A DNA stretch of 64,000 nucleotides from JAGLOK01 sp963677605 (GCA_963677605.2 CAXXDX010000006.1:1-64000); one strand, 5' to 3'; shown: positions 50,915 through 60,905, counted from the first letter of the stretch. Notes: a model not told the origin generated them from the sequence alone. Program-made: numbers and translations.

Positions 50915-51477
50915 TCTCTCCTATCCGTCTTCAGCATAGAAAAAACAGTAAGATCCACAACACCGTGTCCTTTCCACACATATCCTTGGCGTATAGTGCC
51001 TTCGTTTACGAAATTGTTGCGTTCCAACACAGCAAGCGATTTTGTGTTTGCCGGCATGACAAACGCCTGAATGCGGCTTATTCCTATCTCATCAAAAAGA
51101 TAGTCGCATACTGCCGCGACAGCTTTGGTCGCAAGTCCCCTGCCCCAATATTTATCATTAAGCCGGTAGCCGATCGTCACCATGTTGCAGGCTCTAGAAT
51201 AGTCGAATATCTCAAAAACACCGGCCACGCCATCCGGTTCGCTGTTTTGGCAAATGCCGAGCTTTATGTCCTTTTTCTTGTTAAAGTCGCGCACGAAATG
51301 ACCTATCATATTAGCGACTGTATCTTTGTTTTTCTTGAGCATATAAGGCGACTGAAGGAACAGTTTTTCATTACTGTATATCTCAAATAAGCTGTCCAAA
51401 TCGGAAGGAACTATTTTTCTCAGTGTAATATCTTCTGTTTTAATAAGCGGAAATTCATCAAAAGGGTTTTTGTTCAT
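50911..51477 (-). CDS. GNAT acetyltransferase (RimJ/RimL type)
   Basis: A 188-residue N-acetyltransferase. The fold motifs are IKTEDITLRKIVPSDLDSLF at the start, VTIGYRLNDKYWGRGLATKAV with the acetyl-CoA loop WGRGLATKA (about 112-120), and LAVLERNNFVNEG near the end. Substrate is not predictable. ATG 51477 is preferred to 51492 because GGAGG lies 9 bases before it and within the longer version. Confidence 0.88.
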   Translation of the reverse strand: MNKNPFDEFPLIKTEDITLRKIVPSDLDSLFEIYSNEKLFLQSPYMLKKNKDTVANMIGHFVRDFNKKKDIKLGICQNSEPDGVAGVFEIFDYSRACNMVTIGYRLNDKYWGRGLATKAVAAVCDYLFDEIGISRIQAFVMPANTKSLAVLERNNFVNEGTIRQGYVWKGHGVVDLTVFSMLKTDRRD

Positions 51478-51589
51478 AGAAGTGTCCTCCATTCAGTGAA
51501 ATTATATCATATTTTTCCTGTTGCTTATCGTATTTGTTCTTTTTTTAGTTTTAAACAGGTTTTCCTTTTTGCAGGCAGTCCAAGTCCTC

Positions 51590-53110
51590 GTTATATACTT
51601 TAGCTTATAAAACCCCACCAGTCGAAAACTTTGTCTTTTTTGAATGCATTCCTCATCCTCGCAGAAACTTCTGTCTTTTTGCAACCCAACTGCTGGCGAG
51701 GAGAAGATATATATGCGTGGGACTCTGCGAGTCCCACGCACCCCCTGCTTATGTGCAATAGTTCAAACTATTCACTTTCACCTAAGCTGTATAAAGTCGT
51801 AGGCAAAGTTAAAGAAATAAAGCTGTATACCTGCAAGTTATTCAAACTTAAGCTCCGCAGAGCGTTCCACTATACTTAATTTAAAAGAGATGCGAACCCT
51901 TGTATTTAGCAAACTGCTTCTTCATATTAAACGTAAGAATTTTACGAATAAAATTCTTTGTGTCAGGCGTTCGCGGTTTTGCTCCACTTTGTCCACACAA
52001 AGTGGAAACCAAGCGGAGCGATCCCAAAGCAAAGAAAACTGCTCAAGCAACGATTTGCGGAACAGAAAACTTTATCTCATCCATTACGCAAACAATCCAA
52101 ATCCTCGCAGAAACTTCTTCCTTTTTGCATGCCAACTGCTGGCGAGGAAAAGATACATATGCGGGGGACTCTGCGAGTCTCCCGCACCCCCTGCTTTTCT
52201 GAAATAAATCATACTAATAGATTTTACCCAAGGTTTATGAAACCGTAAACTCAGATAGAAAAAAATAAAGCTGTGCTATTGTGATTTTATCAAGCTTCAG
52301 CACCGCAGTGCGTTCCACCAAACTGATGTAAAAAGAAATGCAGACCGTTGAGCCAGTTGGCAAAAGCAGTTGGCTAAGAAAGAACATGGCTCACCGCGTC
52401 TGCGTTTTTATGAACCTTTTCTAATCCTCGCAGAAACTTCTGCACTTTTGCATGCCAACTGCTGGCGAGGAAAAGATATATATGCGGGGGACTCTGTGAG
52501 TCCCCCGCACCCCCTGCTTATGTGCAATAGTTCAAACTATTCACTTTCACCTAAGCTGTATAAAGCCGTAGGCAAAGTTAAAGAAATAAAGCTGTACACC
52601 TGCAAGTTATTCAAGCTTCAGCACCGCAGTGCGTTCCACCAAACTGATGTAAAAAGAAATGCATACCGTTCTTTCTACAATATGGATTTTCCTATCAAAC
52701 GTAAGAAATTTTGAGTAAATTTCTTTATGTCACCGCGTCTGCGTTTTTAAAAAAGTTTTGGGACAAAACTTTACTCTGCTTCTACTAAGAATAAAATTGA
52801 GTGGCAAATATGAACTACAATAGTGCTGGCACTATGAGTGTTCATATTGTCAAATAGAAAAGTTGAGGTTATTGAAAAAAGTAGGGCCGAGCGGCAGCGT
52901 ACCCAATGTAAAGAAAATTGCTCAAGTAACGTTTTGCGGAGCAGGAAACTTTATCACACTGCAATTAATCTAGCAGCCATATTCCTCGCAGAAACTTCTT
53001 CCTTTTTGCATGCCAACTGCTGGCGAGGAGAAGATACATATGCGGGGGACTCTGCGAGTCCCCCGCACCCCCTGCTTTTCTGAAATAAATCATACTAATA
53101 GGTTCCCCCC
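51590..53110. repeat. Large mosaic repeat region with four duplicated blocks
   Basis: Four CCTCGCAGAAACTTCT...CTGGCGAGG modules (about 51656, 52103, 52425, 52984), each followed by a GGGGGACTCTGCGAGTCCCC-type palindrome. About 200 bp after the first (51680-51880) are repeated after the third (52450-52660), including AGCACCGCAGTGCGTTCCACC. AGAATTTT/AAAATTCT occurs near 51937. Reading frames such as those with SFLHANCWRGKDTYAGDSAS appear in every block and are repeat artefacts. Confidence 0.8.
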
Positions 53111-53211
53111 AAGCATTATAAAGCCGTAGACAAAGAGAGAAGAACAACCATTAACTGCGCACAAAAAAAGAAGCCTGAGTATAATCAAGCTCCTTTATAA
53201 ATCAAATAATT

Positions 53212-55110
53212 CTACCTCTTCCGCTTAACCCACACGCTCATTTCGCTTTCGCCGCGGTTAAGGCAGGCGTAATACGGCACAAAGGTAAGCTTTGTTTTTT
53301 CATAAGCGGTGTCATAAACATCGGTATATAATGCGTCGGTTTGAGGTACGTTGGCACGCACTCCGGAAGCTGTAAGCTTGATTACTCCGCCAAGAAGATT
53401 CTCATCATACTCAGCTGTTACAGGCTTATTGGTGTCCGCTTCCAAAAGATAAAGCTCCGCACCGTTGTCCGGCTCTTCAATGCAGTATACAAGCGGTCCA
53501 TAGGTCAAAGCGACCTTGCCCCAGTCCTCGCGAACCTTGGGATTTGCCGCCACAAACTTCGGCTGCGCGTTAAAGTCTATCTCCAGTGTGTCACCTTCCT
53601 GCCACGCACGCTCAATTTTCACATATCCGTCAGCATCATCTATATCATATGCAATGCCGTTAAGCTTCATTTGGGGCGAATCGCTCCATTCAGGTATGCG
53701 CACATAAAGTGCGTACTCCCCTGCTCCCACGGTGATTTTTACCTCTCCGCTTCTTGGATAGTCGGTATCCATTTTGATTTTCACATCGCCTGCACCGCAG
53801 GAAACCTCAGCTTCGTTTGCAATGAATAAATCCACCTGCACGCCGTCGTCTTTTGCTGTATAAATATAGTCGTTTATCGATGCTAAAAGACGTGCCAGAT
53901 TCGGAGGGCAGCATGCACAGCCAAACCACTTTAAGCGCTGCGGTTCAACATGCTTATATGCACGGTTGCGTTTTGCCTGCTCAGGCCACACTTCAAGCGG
54001 ATTCACATAGAAAAACTCCGTTCCGGTAAGAGACATACCGCTCAGCACGCCGTTATACAGTGCGCGCTCCATAACATCTGCATATTTTCCCTTAGCTTCG
54101 GCTTTCAGCATGCGCTTTGTGAAGAAAACAAGCGATATTGCCGCGCATGTTTCAGCATACACAGTATCATTTGGCAAGTCATAGTCAAACGAAAACTCCT
54201 CACCATGTGCGCAACTTCCAATTCCGCCGGTAATGTACATCTGTTTGTTTTTGATGTTGTCAAAAAGTGTTTCGCACACTTTATACAGTTCATCATCTTT
54301 TTTAAGGCGTGCGACATCCGCCATTGCTGAATATAAGTATCCGGCGCGGACAGAATGCCCGACTGCCACTTTCTGCTCTCTTACAGGTTTGTGAGACTGA
54401 TAGTATTTGCCGTCCGACCAAGTGCCTCTTTCATATTTTTTAGCTTCTTCATCAAAAAACATCGGTTCATTGCCGCGCTCGTCGATGAAGTATTTCGCAT
54501 AATTAAGATAACGATCGTCTCCCTCAAGCTCATAAAGCTTTACAAGCGCAAGCTCTATCTCCTCATGTCCGGGATATCCCTTTATCTTTCCTTCCTCCGC
54601 GCCAACGTTATTTATAAAAAACTCCACGTTCTTTTTCATAACGTTAAGCATCTTGTCTTTGCCTGTTGCCTCATAATATGCAACAGCAGCCTCAAGCAAG
54701 TGCCCTGCAACATAAAGTTCGTGCCAGTCGCGAAGGTTTGTAAGCCTTTTTTCCTCGTCTTTAACGATAAACGCTGTGTTCAGGTATCCGTCCTCACACT
54801 GCGCCTGTTCCATAAGCTCCACGGCATAATCCACCTTTTTTTCAAGCTCGCTGTCCGGATTAAACTCAAGCGAGTATGCCGCGGCCTCGATAAACTTTGC
54901 TATATCGCTGTCGATAAAGACAGGTCCGATAAACTCGCCTTCTTTTTTGCCTGCAGCTATCTCAAAGTCATGGATGGATCCGGACTTTGCCGCGCCTTCA
55001 ATGCGGTCGTTTAACGCCTCCCACTGGTAAGGGAGCATTTCGGAAACGAGATTTTGTCTGCGGTCCTTCCACTTTTTATCGGTGATTGTAACTTTAGATT
55101 TGTTTGACAT
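53212..55110 (-). CDS. GH127 beta-L-arabinofuranosidase
   Basis: A 632-residue enzyme of glycoside hydrolase family 127 (DUF1680), releasing beta-L-arabinofuranose from plant glycans. The (alpha/alpha)6 barrel (about 60-420) has GHSVRAGYLYSAMADVA, YAETCAAIS with the zinc-binding Glu, and WFGCACCPPNLARL, the tandem-Cys motif holding the zinc-bound nucleophilic cysteine. C-terminal beta-sandwich domains follow (about 430-632; YALYVRIPEW). No signal peptide, so cytoplasmic: imported oligosaccharides are the likely substrate. AAGGAG precedes the ATG. It stands alone; the secreted GH43 at 63034 could supply related side-chain sugars. Confidence 0.92.
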   Translation of the reverse strand: MSNKSKVTITDKKWKDRRQNLVSEMLPYQWEALNDRIEGAAKSGSIHDFEIAAGKKEGEFIGPVFIDSDIAKFIEAAAYSLEFNPDSELEKKVDYAVELMEQAQCEDGYLNTAFIVKDEEKRLTNLRDWHELYVAGHLLEAAVAYYEATGKDKMLNVMKKNVEFFINNVGAEEGKIKGYPGHEEIELALVKLYELEGDDRYLNYAKYFIDERGNEPMFFDEEAKKYERGTWSDGKYYQSHKPVREQKVAVGHSVRAGYLYSAMADVARLKKDDELYKVCETLFDNIKNKQMYITGGIGSCAHGEEFSFDYDLPNDTVYAETCAAISLVFFTKRMLKAEAKGKYADVMERALYNGVLSGMSLTGTEFFYVNPLEVWPEQAKRNRAYKHVEPQRLKWFGCACCPPNLARLLASINDYIYTAKDDGVQVDLFIANEAEVSCGAGDVKIKMDTDYPRSGEVKITVGAGEYALYVRIPEWSDSPQMKLNGIAYDIDDADGYVKIERAWQEGDTLEIDFNAQPKFVAANPKVREDWGKVALTYGPLVYCIEEPDNGAELYLLEADTNKPVTAEYDENLLGGVIKLTASGVRANVPQTDALYTDVYDTAYEKTKLTFVPYYACLNRGESEMSVWVKRKR

Positions 55111-55353
55111 TGCATTCTCCTTCTTAAAGAAATTCGCACTTCTATGAGTATAGCACTTTATTTTGGTTTTGTTATAAACAGAGGATAGTAAATTTTTGTT
55201 TTATTTTAAGGCAATTATATTTTTATGTTTGTTATGAGCAATTCACGGATAAAATTTTACATGATTCAGTAACAAATCCTTCCTTTTGTGCCTAACACAA
55301 TGCCAAAAAAGCATTTCCTCGCAATTGCTCTTCGCCGGAAACAGATCTTTGAG

Positions 55354-55376
55354 AAAAACCGAGGCATAGGCCTCGG
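55354..55376 (-). terminator. Terminator of the NapH-like/ApbE operon
   Basis: CCGAGGC/GCCTCGG is a perfect stem with a short loop; on the minus strand it is followed by TTTTTC. It lies just downstream of the NapH-like gene. Confidence 0.85.
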
Positions 55377-55412
55377 CTTCTCAGATGTATATAGGGTATA
55401 TGGGGAAGTCTG

Positions 55413-57056
55413 TTAATGTCCGCCGCCGCCTCTTCTGCCGCCGCCACCGCCGTGTTCAGACGGAAGAGTGCTGTTTTCGTTGATAAAGTCAACGGAGAGT
55501 GCATTGGCCACGGCTTCCATAATGCCGTTGCTTGAAAATGTCGCGCCGCTCATTGCATCCACTTCAACATCCTGCTTAGCTATAATCGAGTCGATTACTC
55601 CAAGAGCGTGGTCAAGGTATGGCCCGTCTTCGTTGTGCGAAACCACTTCGATATCAGTGATTTTTCCGCCTTCTACTGTAACTTCCACTTCAATATCTCC
55701 GCGGAATCCTGAGCCTGTGCCTGAGTACGTTCCGTCAGAAACTTCGGAAAAGTCGGCATTTGCTTCGATGTCTGCAATATCGGGTGTGGCAGTTTCCTCC
55801 GCAGTGTCATTGGCAGGAGTTTCAAACGCTGCCATCTCGCCATGTCCTCGGTTTTCGCCCATATCATAGTAAGAATTTCCGCCGATTGCGTCGGTTACTG
55901 CATTTAAGATTGCGTAAGAGCTGTATGTCGCGCCGGTCACAGCGTCCACTTCGCAGCACTGCGAGCTGAGTATGCCGTTTATTACTGATGTCTTTGCCAT
56001 GTTGAAAAAGTCCATATCGTCGTCTGTTGACAACACTTCGACAGATGTTATATACCCGTTTTCAACTGTCACTTCCACTTCGGTTGTGCCTCTGTATCCT
56101 TCGGCGCTTCCTGTATATGTTCCGTCTGTAAATGAACCCGTTTCGCCCTGAGTGTCTATCGAAACTACATTGCTGTCTGATGCTGCGTAAGCTACGCTGG
56201 ATGCAAACGCGCTGCCTGCATAATATAGCCCTGCTATTGCCGCACTTGCCATAACACCTGCTGCAAGAGGCGCAACGCTCTGGTTTGATATTACAACTTC
56301 CGCATTATTTTTCGGGCACACGGAAACGCACTCGAAGCAGTCGATGCATTCGCCGGACTTAACCATATCATATCTGCCCATATCTATGCCCATAGAGCAT
56401 TTTTTTGTGCAGGCTTTGCAGGATCCGCATGCCACCGATTGCTTTCGGATCTTGATTATACGAAGCTTTGATACAAGTGCAAACACTGCGCCCAGCGGGC
56501 AGAAATATCTGCAGAACATGCGCTCAACAAACATCGAACCTACGATTATAAGAAGAAGGAAAAGCCCGCCAAGCGACACAAAGCCCGCAAGATTGCTCCA
56601 TCCCGAAAGCGATGTGTACATGCCGAATATGTTCCAGGGATTAACCGATGCGTCTATAGCGACCGCACCAAGTGTCCACACGAACAAAACCAGGAAGGCA
56701 AGCAATGCGTACTTAATGTATTTTAAAATTCCATCAGCTTTTTTACCTATTTTAAGAGGCTTTATTTTAAGCTTTCTTGCGACCTTCCACATAAAATCGC
56801 CCATTGAGCCGAAAGAACACAAAAAACCGCAAAAGAATCTGCCAAAAAGTATCGTAAGCGGAATAACCGCGAATATTATCGCAAGCTGTGGAAGATATAA
56901 AGATGCCGTAAATGCTCCGGAAGCGACTGCTGTCCACACTGACTTTATGCTCATAAATGCGCTTATAAAAAGCCCCGGCATAAACACGAATGCGAGTATC
57001 TGTATTACCCTTCTTATAAGATTTGTTATATTAATTTTTTTCTTTTTGGTTTTCAT
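55413..57056 (-). CDS. NapH/NosR-like ferredoxin membrane protein with two flavinylated domains
   Basis: A 547-residue membrane redox protein. Helices (about 10-200) carry RFFCGFLCSFGS and RMFCRYFCPLGA, the NapH/NosR Cys motifs. Two 4Fe-4S motifs follow: CGSCKACTKKCSMG (about 205-218) and CIDCFECVSVCPKN (about 233-246). After a hydrophobic segment (about 255-280), two extracytoplasmic FMN-binding domains each contain an ApbE target: DAVTGATYSS (about 367-376) and DAMSGATFSS (about 497-506), where Thr is modified. The end HGGGGGRRGGGGH is unusual. The ApbE gene lies one base upstream, so the pair is a self-contained unit moving electrons across the membrane. Acceptor unknown. Confidence 0.9.
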   Translation of the reverse strand: MKTKKKKINITNLIRRVIQILAFVFMPGLFISAFMSIKSVWTAVASGAFTASLYLPQLAIIFAVIPLTILFGRFFCGFLCSFGSMGDFMWKVARKLKIKPLKIGKKADGILKYIKYALLAFLVLFVWTLGAVAIDASVNPWNIFGMYTSLSGWSNLAGFVSLGGLFLLLIIVGSMFVERMFCRYFCPLGAVFALVSKLRIIKIRKQSVACGSCKACTKKCSMGIDMGRYDMVKSGECIDCFECVSVCPKNNAEVVISNQSVAPLAAGVMASAAIAGLYYAGSAFASSVAYAASDSNVVSIDTQGETGSFTDGTYTGSAEGYRGTTEVEVTVENGYITSVEVLSTDDDMDFFNMAKTSVINGILSSQCCEVDAVTGATYSSYAILNAVTDAIGGNSYYDMGENRGHGEMAAFETPANDTAEETATPDIADIEANADFSEVSDGTYSGTGSGFRGDIEVEVTVEGGKITDIEVVSHNEDGPYLDHALGVIDSIIAKQDVEVDAMSGATFSSNGIMEAVANALSVDFINENSTLPSEHGGGGGRRGGGGH

Positions 57057-57057
57057 G

Positions 57058-58014
57058 TCAAGCTCCTCCGCTTATGTTGGTTTTCCTGTCGGAATTTAAG
57101 GTAAGCCTTCCTTTGAGGCCGCTTGTGGCAAACACATTCAGCATGCTGTCCACGAATATCGCCTGAGCGTTCATCTTTTTGACAAGCTCCACTCCGTCGT
57201 TTATTCCCAGTATTAACGCGGCAGTTGCAACAGCGTCCATGTCCATCGAACAGTTTCCTATCAGTGTCACGCTCAATAATCCTGTCTGTGCAGGACGGCC
57301 CGTCCTCGGATCTATTATATGATGATATCTTGTGCCGGAGTTCATGAAAAATTTCTCATAAACGCCGGATGAAACAACCGTTTCATCAAACACCATCACA
57401 TCTCCAAGCGTAACACCCCTTTGCTCAGCCGGATTTTGTATGCCCACTCGCCAGCCCTGTCCGTTTTTATCGCCTATGGCCCATATGTTTCCGCCAAGGG
57501 CAACCAACGCGTTTTTTGTCCCGAACTGCTTAAGCGTTTTTACAGCTTCATCCGCGGCGTATCCCTTTGCGATGCCGCCCAGTCCGACTGCCTGTCCTTT
57601 TTTAGGAAGGCTTGCAGTAAGGTTTATATCGTCAAGTTCTACGGTGCCTATATTAGCCATTGCTTTTTCGATTTCCGAGTCATGCGGCGGTCTTTCCCTC
57701 CGCGCTGCTTTTTCCCAAAGGTTTGTAAGCGGTTGGGAGGCGATGTTAAATGCACCGTTTGTAATGTCTATAAACTCTTTTGCACGCTTTAAAACTTTCA
57801 TCGTGTCGTAACTTAACGAAACTTCGCCTTTGCCTGCCATGCTGTTAAGCTCGTATATCTCCGACTCGCGGCTGTAATAGGACATTTTATCATTAATTTC
57901 TTTCACTCTTCTGACTGCAGCCTTTGCCGCTATGCTGCTTACGCCGTCCAGTGTCTGGATGGTATTTACCGTTCCGAGAGCAGTAAAAGATTTTATTGTC
58001 GATGTATTTTTCAT
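57058..58014 (-). CDS. apbE: FAD:protein FMN transferase ApbE
   Basis: A 318-residue transferase that attaches FMN from FAD to Thr in DxxxGAT motifs. Family motifs are FTALGTVNTIQT at the start, GLGGIAKGYAADEAV (about 177-191), ALVALGGNIWAIG and YHHIIDPRTGRPA (about 243-255). Its targets are the two FMN domains of the next gene, which begins one base after its stop. A lipobox is absent and the N-terminus is short, so the enzyme may stay in the cytoplasm or be tethered otherwise. CGGAGGG lies before the ATG. Confidence 0.95.
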   Translation of the reverse strand: MKNTSTIKSFTALGTVNTIQTLDGVSSIAAKAAVRRVKEINDKMSYYSRESEIYELNSMAGKGEVSLSYDTMKVLKRAKEFIDITNGAFNIASQPLTNLWEKAARRERPPHDSEIEKAMANIGTVELDDINLTASLPKKGQAVGLGGIAKGYAADEAVKTLKQFGTKNALVALGGNIWAIGDKNGQGWRVGIQNPAEQRGVTLGDVMVFDETVVSSGVYEKFFMNSGTRYHHIIDPRTGRPAQTGLLSVTLIGNCSMDMDAVATAALILGINDGVELVKKMNAQAIFVDSMLNVFATSGLKGRLTLNSDRKTNISGGA

Positions 58015-58399
58015 TTCACCCTCCGTTTTATGGCTTAAGTATAAAAAAGGATTTTAAGAAGGTTTTCATGAAATTATGAATTATTTGTGATGTTTTTTAA
58101 GCATAAATTGTTGGAAACTGTGATTTCAGGCGCTTCAATGAAGTTTATTCTATTAAACCAACATCATTCTTATTGATATTTGGGTAGTAATTATAATATT
58201 TTCGGGAAGTTATAATATTTACACCTGTGCCCTCACCTCTCTGTCCTTCGGACATCTCCCCTCAAGGGGAAACTTTCTTATAAATATATAAAATGGATAC
58301 TAGAATAAAAATACCCCCTAGAGGGGGCTGTTAAGCGGAGCGAAATATGAGTATGGTGTGAATCCCCACACTATCTGCAGCTGCTTTATGAAAAAGATA
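58015..58399. repeat. Gap with double hairpin repeats
   Basis: At 58231-58275 lies CTGTCCTTCGGACA followed by CCCCTCAAGGGG, and near 58315 CCCCCTAGAGGGGG. The rest (upstream of apbE) is AT-rich without a recognised signal. Confidence 0.55.
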
Positions 58400-59065
58400 T
58401 TATTCCGCTTCCCACGACAAAGATTCGCTTGGCTCAACTACTCCGACACCGCACTCCATTTTTTCGCCTGTATCAGGATTTGTAGGCTGGTCAACCATAT
58501 ATAAATACCCTGATTGTCCATATCTGCCAAGCTTGTTTTCATCATAATGCCTGCTGTCCATTGATATATTTACCGCTTTAAGTGCAACCGTCATTTCTTC
58601 GCTGCCCTCAAACATTTCATGTTCCCATAAAAACTCGCACTCAATATTCATATAACACTCTTTAATTCGGGGAGCATTGACTTTAGTGGCAGGCTCTGCA
58701 GTAAGTCCGGCTGCAGTTATCTCATTTGTTTCATAATCATTGTTTCTTATAGTTTCAATACACCTGTCATATATCTCATGTGACGGAAAGTTTAATACAC
58801 ATGCTCCGGTTTCTTTTAACGATTGATACATATGTCCGTTTTTATTTACTTTGTTTAATATACAAATATAATCATTGACGCCTCCGCCCGCAAAGCATGA
58901 CCATGAATGAAGACAGGCGTTTTCCTTGCCGTTTTTCTTCCATCCCGTTACAACAAAGACGAGCTGAGGCATCGCAGCGACAAAATCATGCCATGACACA
59001 TTGCCGCAGCATTGTAGATATCTCTCGTCAAAAACTTCCGGTTTAGCTGAAAACTCTTTTTTCAT
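58400..59065 (-). CDS. Flavin reductase-like protein
   Basis: A 221-residue flavin reductase-like (split-barrel FMN-binding) protein: NVSWHDFVAAMPQLVFVVTG at the N-terminus, then SWSCFAGGGVNDYICILNKV, TGACVLNFPSHEIYDRCIET and CEFLWEHEMFEGSEEMTVAL (family core patterns). It probably binds FMN and reduces it or passes electrons to a partner. Clostridial relatives are often uncharacterised. AAAAGGAG lies upstream of the ATG. It is monocistronic; a repeat separates it from the apbE operon. Confidence 0.82.
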   Translation of the reverse strand: MKKEFSAKPEVFDERYLQCCGNVSWHDFVAAMPQLVFVVTGWKKNGKENACLHSWSCFAGGGVNDYICILNKVNKNGHMYQSLKETGACVLNFPSHEIYDRCIETIRNNDYETNEITAAGLTAEPATKVNAPRIKECYMNIECEFLWEHEMFEGSEEMTVALKAVNISMDSRHYDENKLGRYGQSGYLYMVDQPTNPDTGEKMECGVGVVEPSESLSWEAE

Positions 59066-59596
59066 TAATCTTCTGTCTCCTTTTAGCCTAGCGATTGTCT
59101 GTGTTTATATATAATATACCATAGCATACATGACATCAGTGTGTCGTGTTTTCTCTCTGTATAAATTTATCTACGAACGGTTATTTTATATTATGTTAGG
59201 TATATTTTTATAAAAACTAACCGTCTGACTGTTGGTTTGCTCTAATCCTGTAGAAGCGTGAACTTGCTTGTGTCTATGACATGTTGAAAGATTTGCCAAC
59301 CGATTCTTAGGCAAATTTTTCTCTGGATCATCCTACCTATTCAAATACTTAATTTTTTATCAGACAGATGTCCCCAATCGCCGCCTAATTTTATCTTTTT
59401 TATCTGACTTCGCAACGGCTGGGATTATGGTTTATTCTGGGGACTCTGCGAGTCCCCCGAACCCCCTGCTTGTATGTAATAACGATAAGCTGACAAATCC
59501 CTTTTACCTTTTGTTTAGGTTTTTAAATATAAAGTCTACTCATTGCTGAAAGCTCTTTTGTACCACACGCATAGCATGTTGTTTTATTATTCAATA
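59066..59596. repeat. Gap with GCCG...CGGC-type module and GC palindrome
   Basis: At 59363-59425 lies TCCCCAATCGCCGCC...GCAACGGCTGGGA, and near 59438 GGGGACTCTGCGAGTCCCC. An inverted pair ACGGTTA/TAACCGT lies at about 59175 and 59220. No gene is seen. Confidence 0.6.
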
Positions 59597-59627
59597 AAAA
59601 AAGCTCCGCACATATTAGTGCAGAGCT
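59597..59627 (-). terminator. Terminator of cold-shock gene
   Basis: AGCTCCGCAC/GTGCAGAGCT gives a 10-bp stem with one mismatch; on the minus strand it is followed by seven Ts. Confidence 0.85.
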
Positions 59628-59641
59628 TATCTTCTCTTTTG

Positions 59642-59839
59642 TTAAATAACAGTTATGTTTTCTGCCTGAAGACCTTTTGGGCCCTGAGCTACAGAGTATT
59701 CAACATCCTGGCCTTCTTCAAGGTTTTTGAAGCCTGAGCCTGTTATCTGTGAATGATGAGCAAATACGTCATTGCCGTCCTGTCCTTCGATGAATCCGTA
59801 GCCTTTTTGTGAATTAAACCATTTTACTTTTCCCTGCAT
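59642..59839 (-). CDS. Cold-shock protein (CspA/CspB family)
   Basis: A 65-residue single cold-shock domain: MQGKVKWFNSQKGYGFIEG with RNP1 KGYGFIE, and RNP2 DVFAHHSQI. It binds single-stranded RNA or DNA and acts as an RNA chaperone. Full family length. GGAGG lies 9 bases before the ATG. It is monocistronic with a strong terminator. The AT-rich leader is long enough for cold-shock regulation, but no cold box was established. Confidence 0.95.
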   Translation of the reverse strand: MQGKVKWFNSQKGYGFIEGQDGNDVFAHHSQITGSGFKNLEEGQDVEYSVAQGPKGLQAENITVI

Positions 59840-60099
59840 AATAATATGCCTCCAAAATTTATTCTTAAATCATGTTATACTGTCAATAAATTATAGGATG
59901 ATATGCAATGCTTCTGCAGTGGTAAAATGCTAATGTTTATTATACAAATACTTCTTAAATTTAAGTGCCTGCTATTTATACCATGAAAAGAGCAGGCTGT
60001 CAATTTATTTGTAATTATTACATTAAATCATGTCGTTTTTTATGGTATTTTTTAAAAATAGCCTGATTTATATAAATATTGAGCAAATTCCTACTCCGT

Positions 60100-60795
60100 T
60101 TATTCACAGATATCCACAAGCTCTAAAAGAGAGCGTATGGTATATTTCTGTCCCCATTTAGGAGCCTTGCCTTCCCTATTTATAAGAGCTGAAACAATGC
60201 CCAGCTCGTTTGCGCCGTCAATATCTTTTTGTTCGTCGCCTACATATATCATTTCATAAGGATGCAGGTGAAATGCCTGAAGGAGCATGTTAAATCCCGC
60301 CGCATTTGGCTTTCTGTAGCCGACATCGACTGAGGTCAGTATTATGCTAAAGTAATCATTTATATCTTTTATGTCTGAAAGAGAGTATTTATTCCCCATG
60401 CCGTATGCAACATCGGTTAATACGCCAAGCTTAAGATCCATCGATTTAAGCGCTTTTAGCGTGTCTATTGCATCGTCATACAAACAAGCTCCGTTTTGGA
60501 AAAATCCATAGAACGCGTCAAGCACCCCGTCAAGCCTTACGTTTGGCATGTCAAGCGCGTTAAATATGTCGGCGAATATTATAGTAGCGTTGATTTCATT
60601 TTCGCGCGGATGCTGGCGCGTGTTATATTTGCTCATAACTTTTGAAGCGACTCTAATATCGTTTTGCGTAAAGCCAAGGTCTAATGCATCTGAAATGTGT
60701 TTAAAAGCAGGCTTGTAAAGCGCTTTCCAGTTAAGCGGATTATTATACTTCACCAGAGTGTGCCCGATGTCAAATGAAACTGCTTTTATCTTCAT
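60100..60795 (-). CDS. HAD-family hydrolase
   Basis: A 231-residue haloacid-dehalogenase-family protein with an alpha-helical C1 cap (about 15-95). Motif I is FDIGHTLV: the nucleophile Asp is present, but the second Asp of DxD is Gly. Motif II is GVLTD, motif III KPNAAGFNMLL with the Lys, motif IV GDEQKDIDGA. HAD enzymes lacking the second Asp include dehalogenases and phosphonatases, so it may not be a standard phosphatase. AAAAGG lies upstream of the ATG. It is divergent from the MarR gene. Confidence 0.82.
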   Translation of the reverse strand: MKIKAVSFDIGHTLVKYNNPLNWKALYKPAFKHISDALDLGFTQNDIRVASKVMSKYNTRQHPRENEINATIIFADIFNALDMPNVRLDGVLDAFYGFFQNGACLYDDAIDTLKALKSMDLKLGVLTDVAYGMGNKYSLSDIKDINDYFSIILTSVDVGYRKPNAAGFNMLLQAFHLHPYEMIYVGDEQKDIDGANELGIVSALINREGKAPKWGQKYTIRSLLELVDICE

Positions 60796-60905
60796 GCCTT
60801 TTCGCCTTTCAAAAACAATATTAATATTATCTTATCTTACCCGAATTAAAACAAGGCTATAACAGAATTATGGTGTAAAATAGTGTAAATTTAAATTAAA
60901 TTTTG

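Noticed and set aside
51590..53110. Several small open frames with a common SFLHANCWRGKDTYAGDSAS peptide, which could look like a gene family
   Set aside because: They are translations of the repeated CCTCGC...GCGAGG and GGGGGACTC palindromes, have no ribosome sites and no family resemblance.
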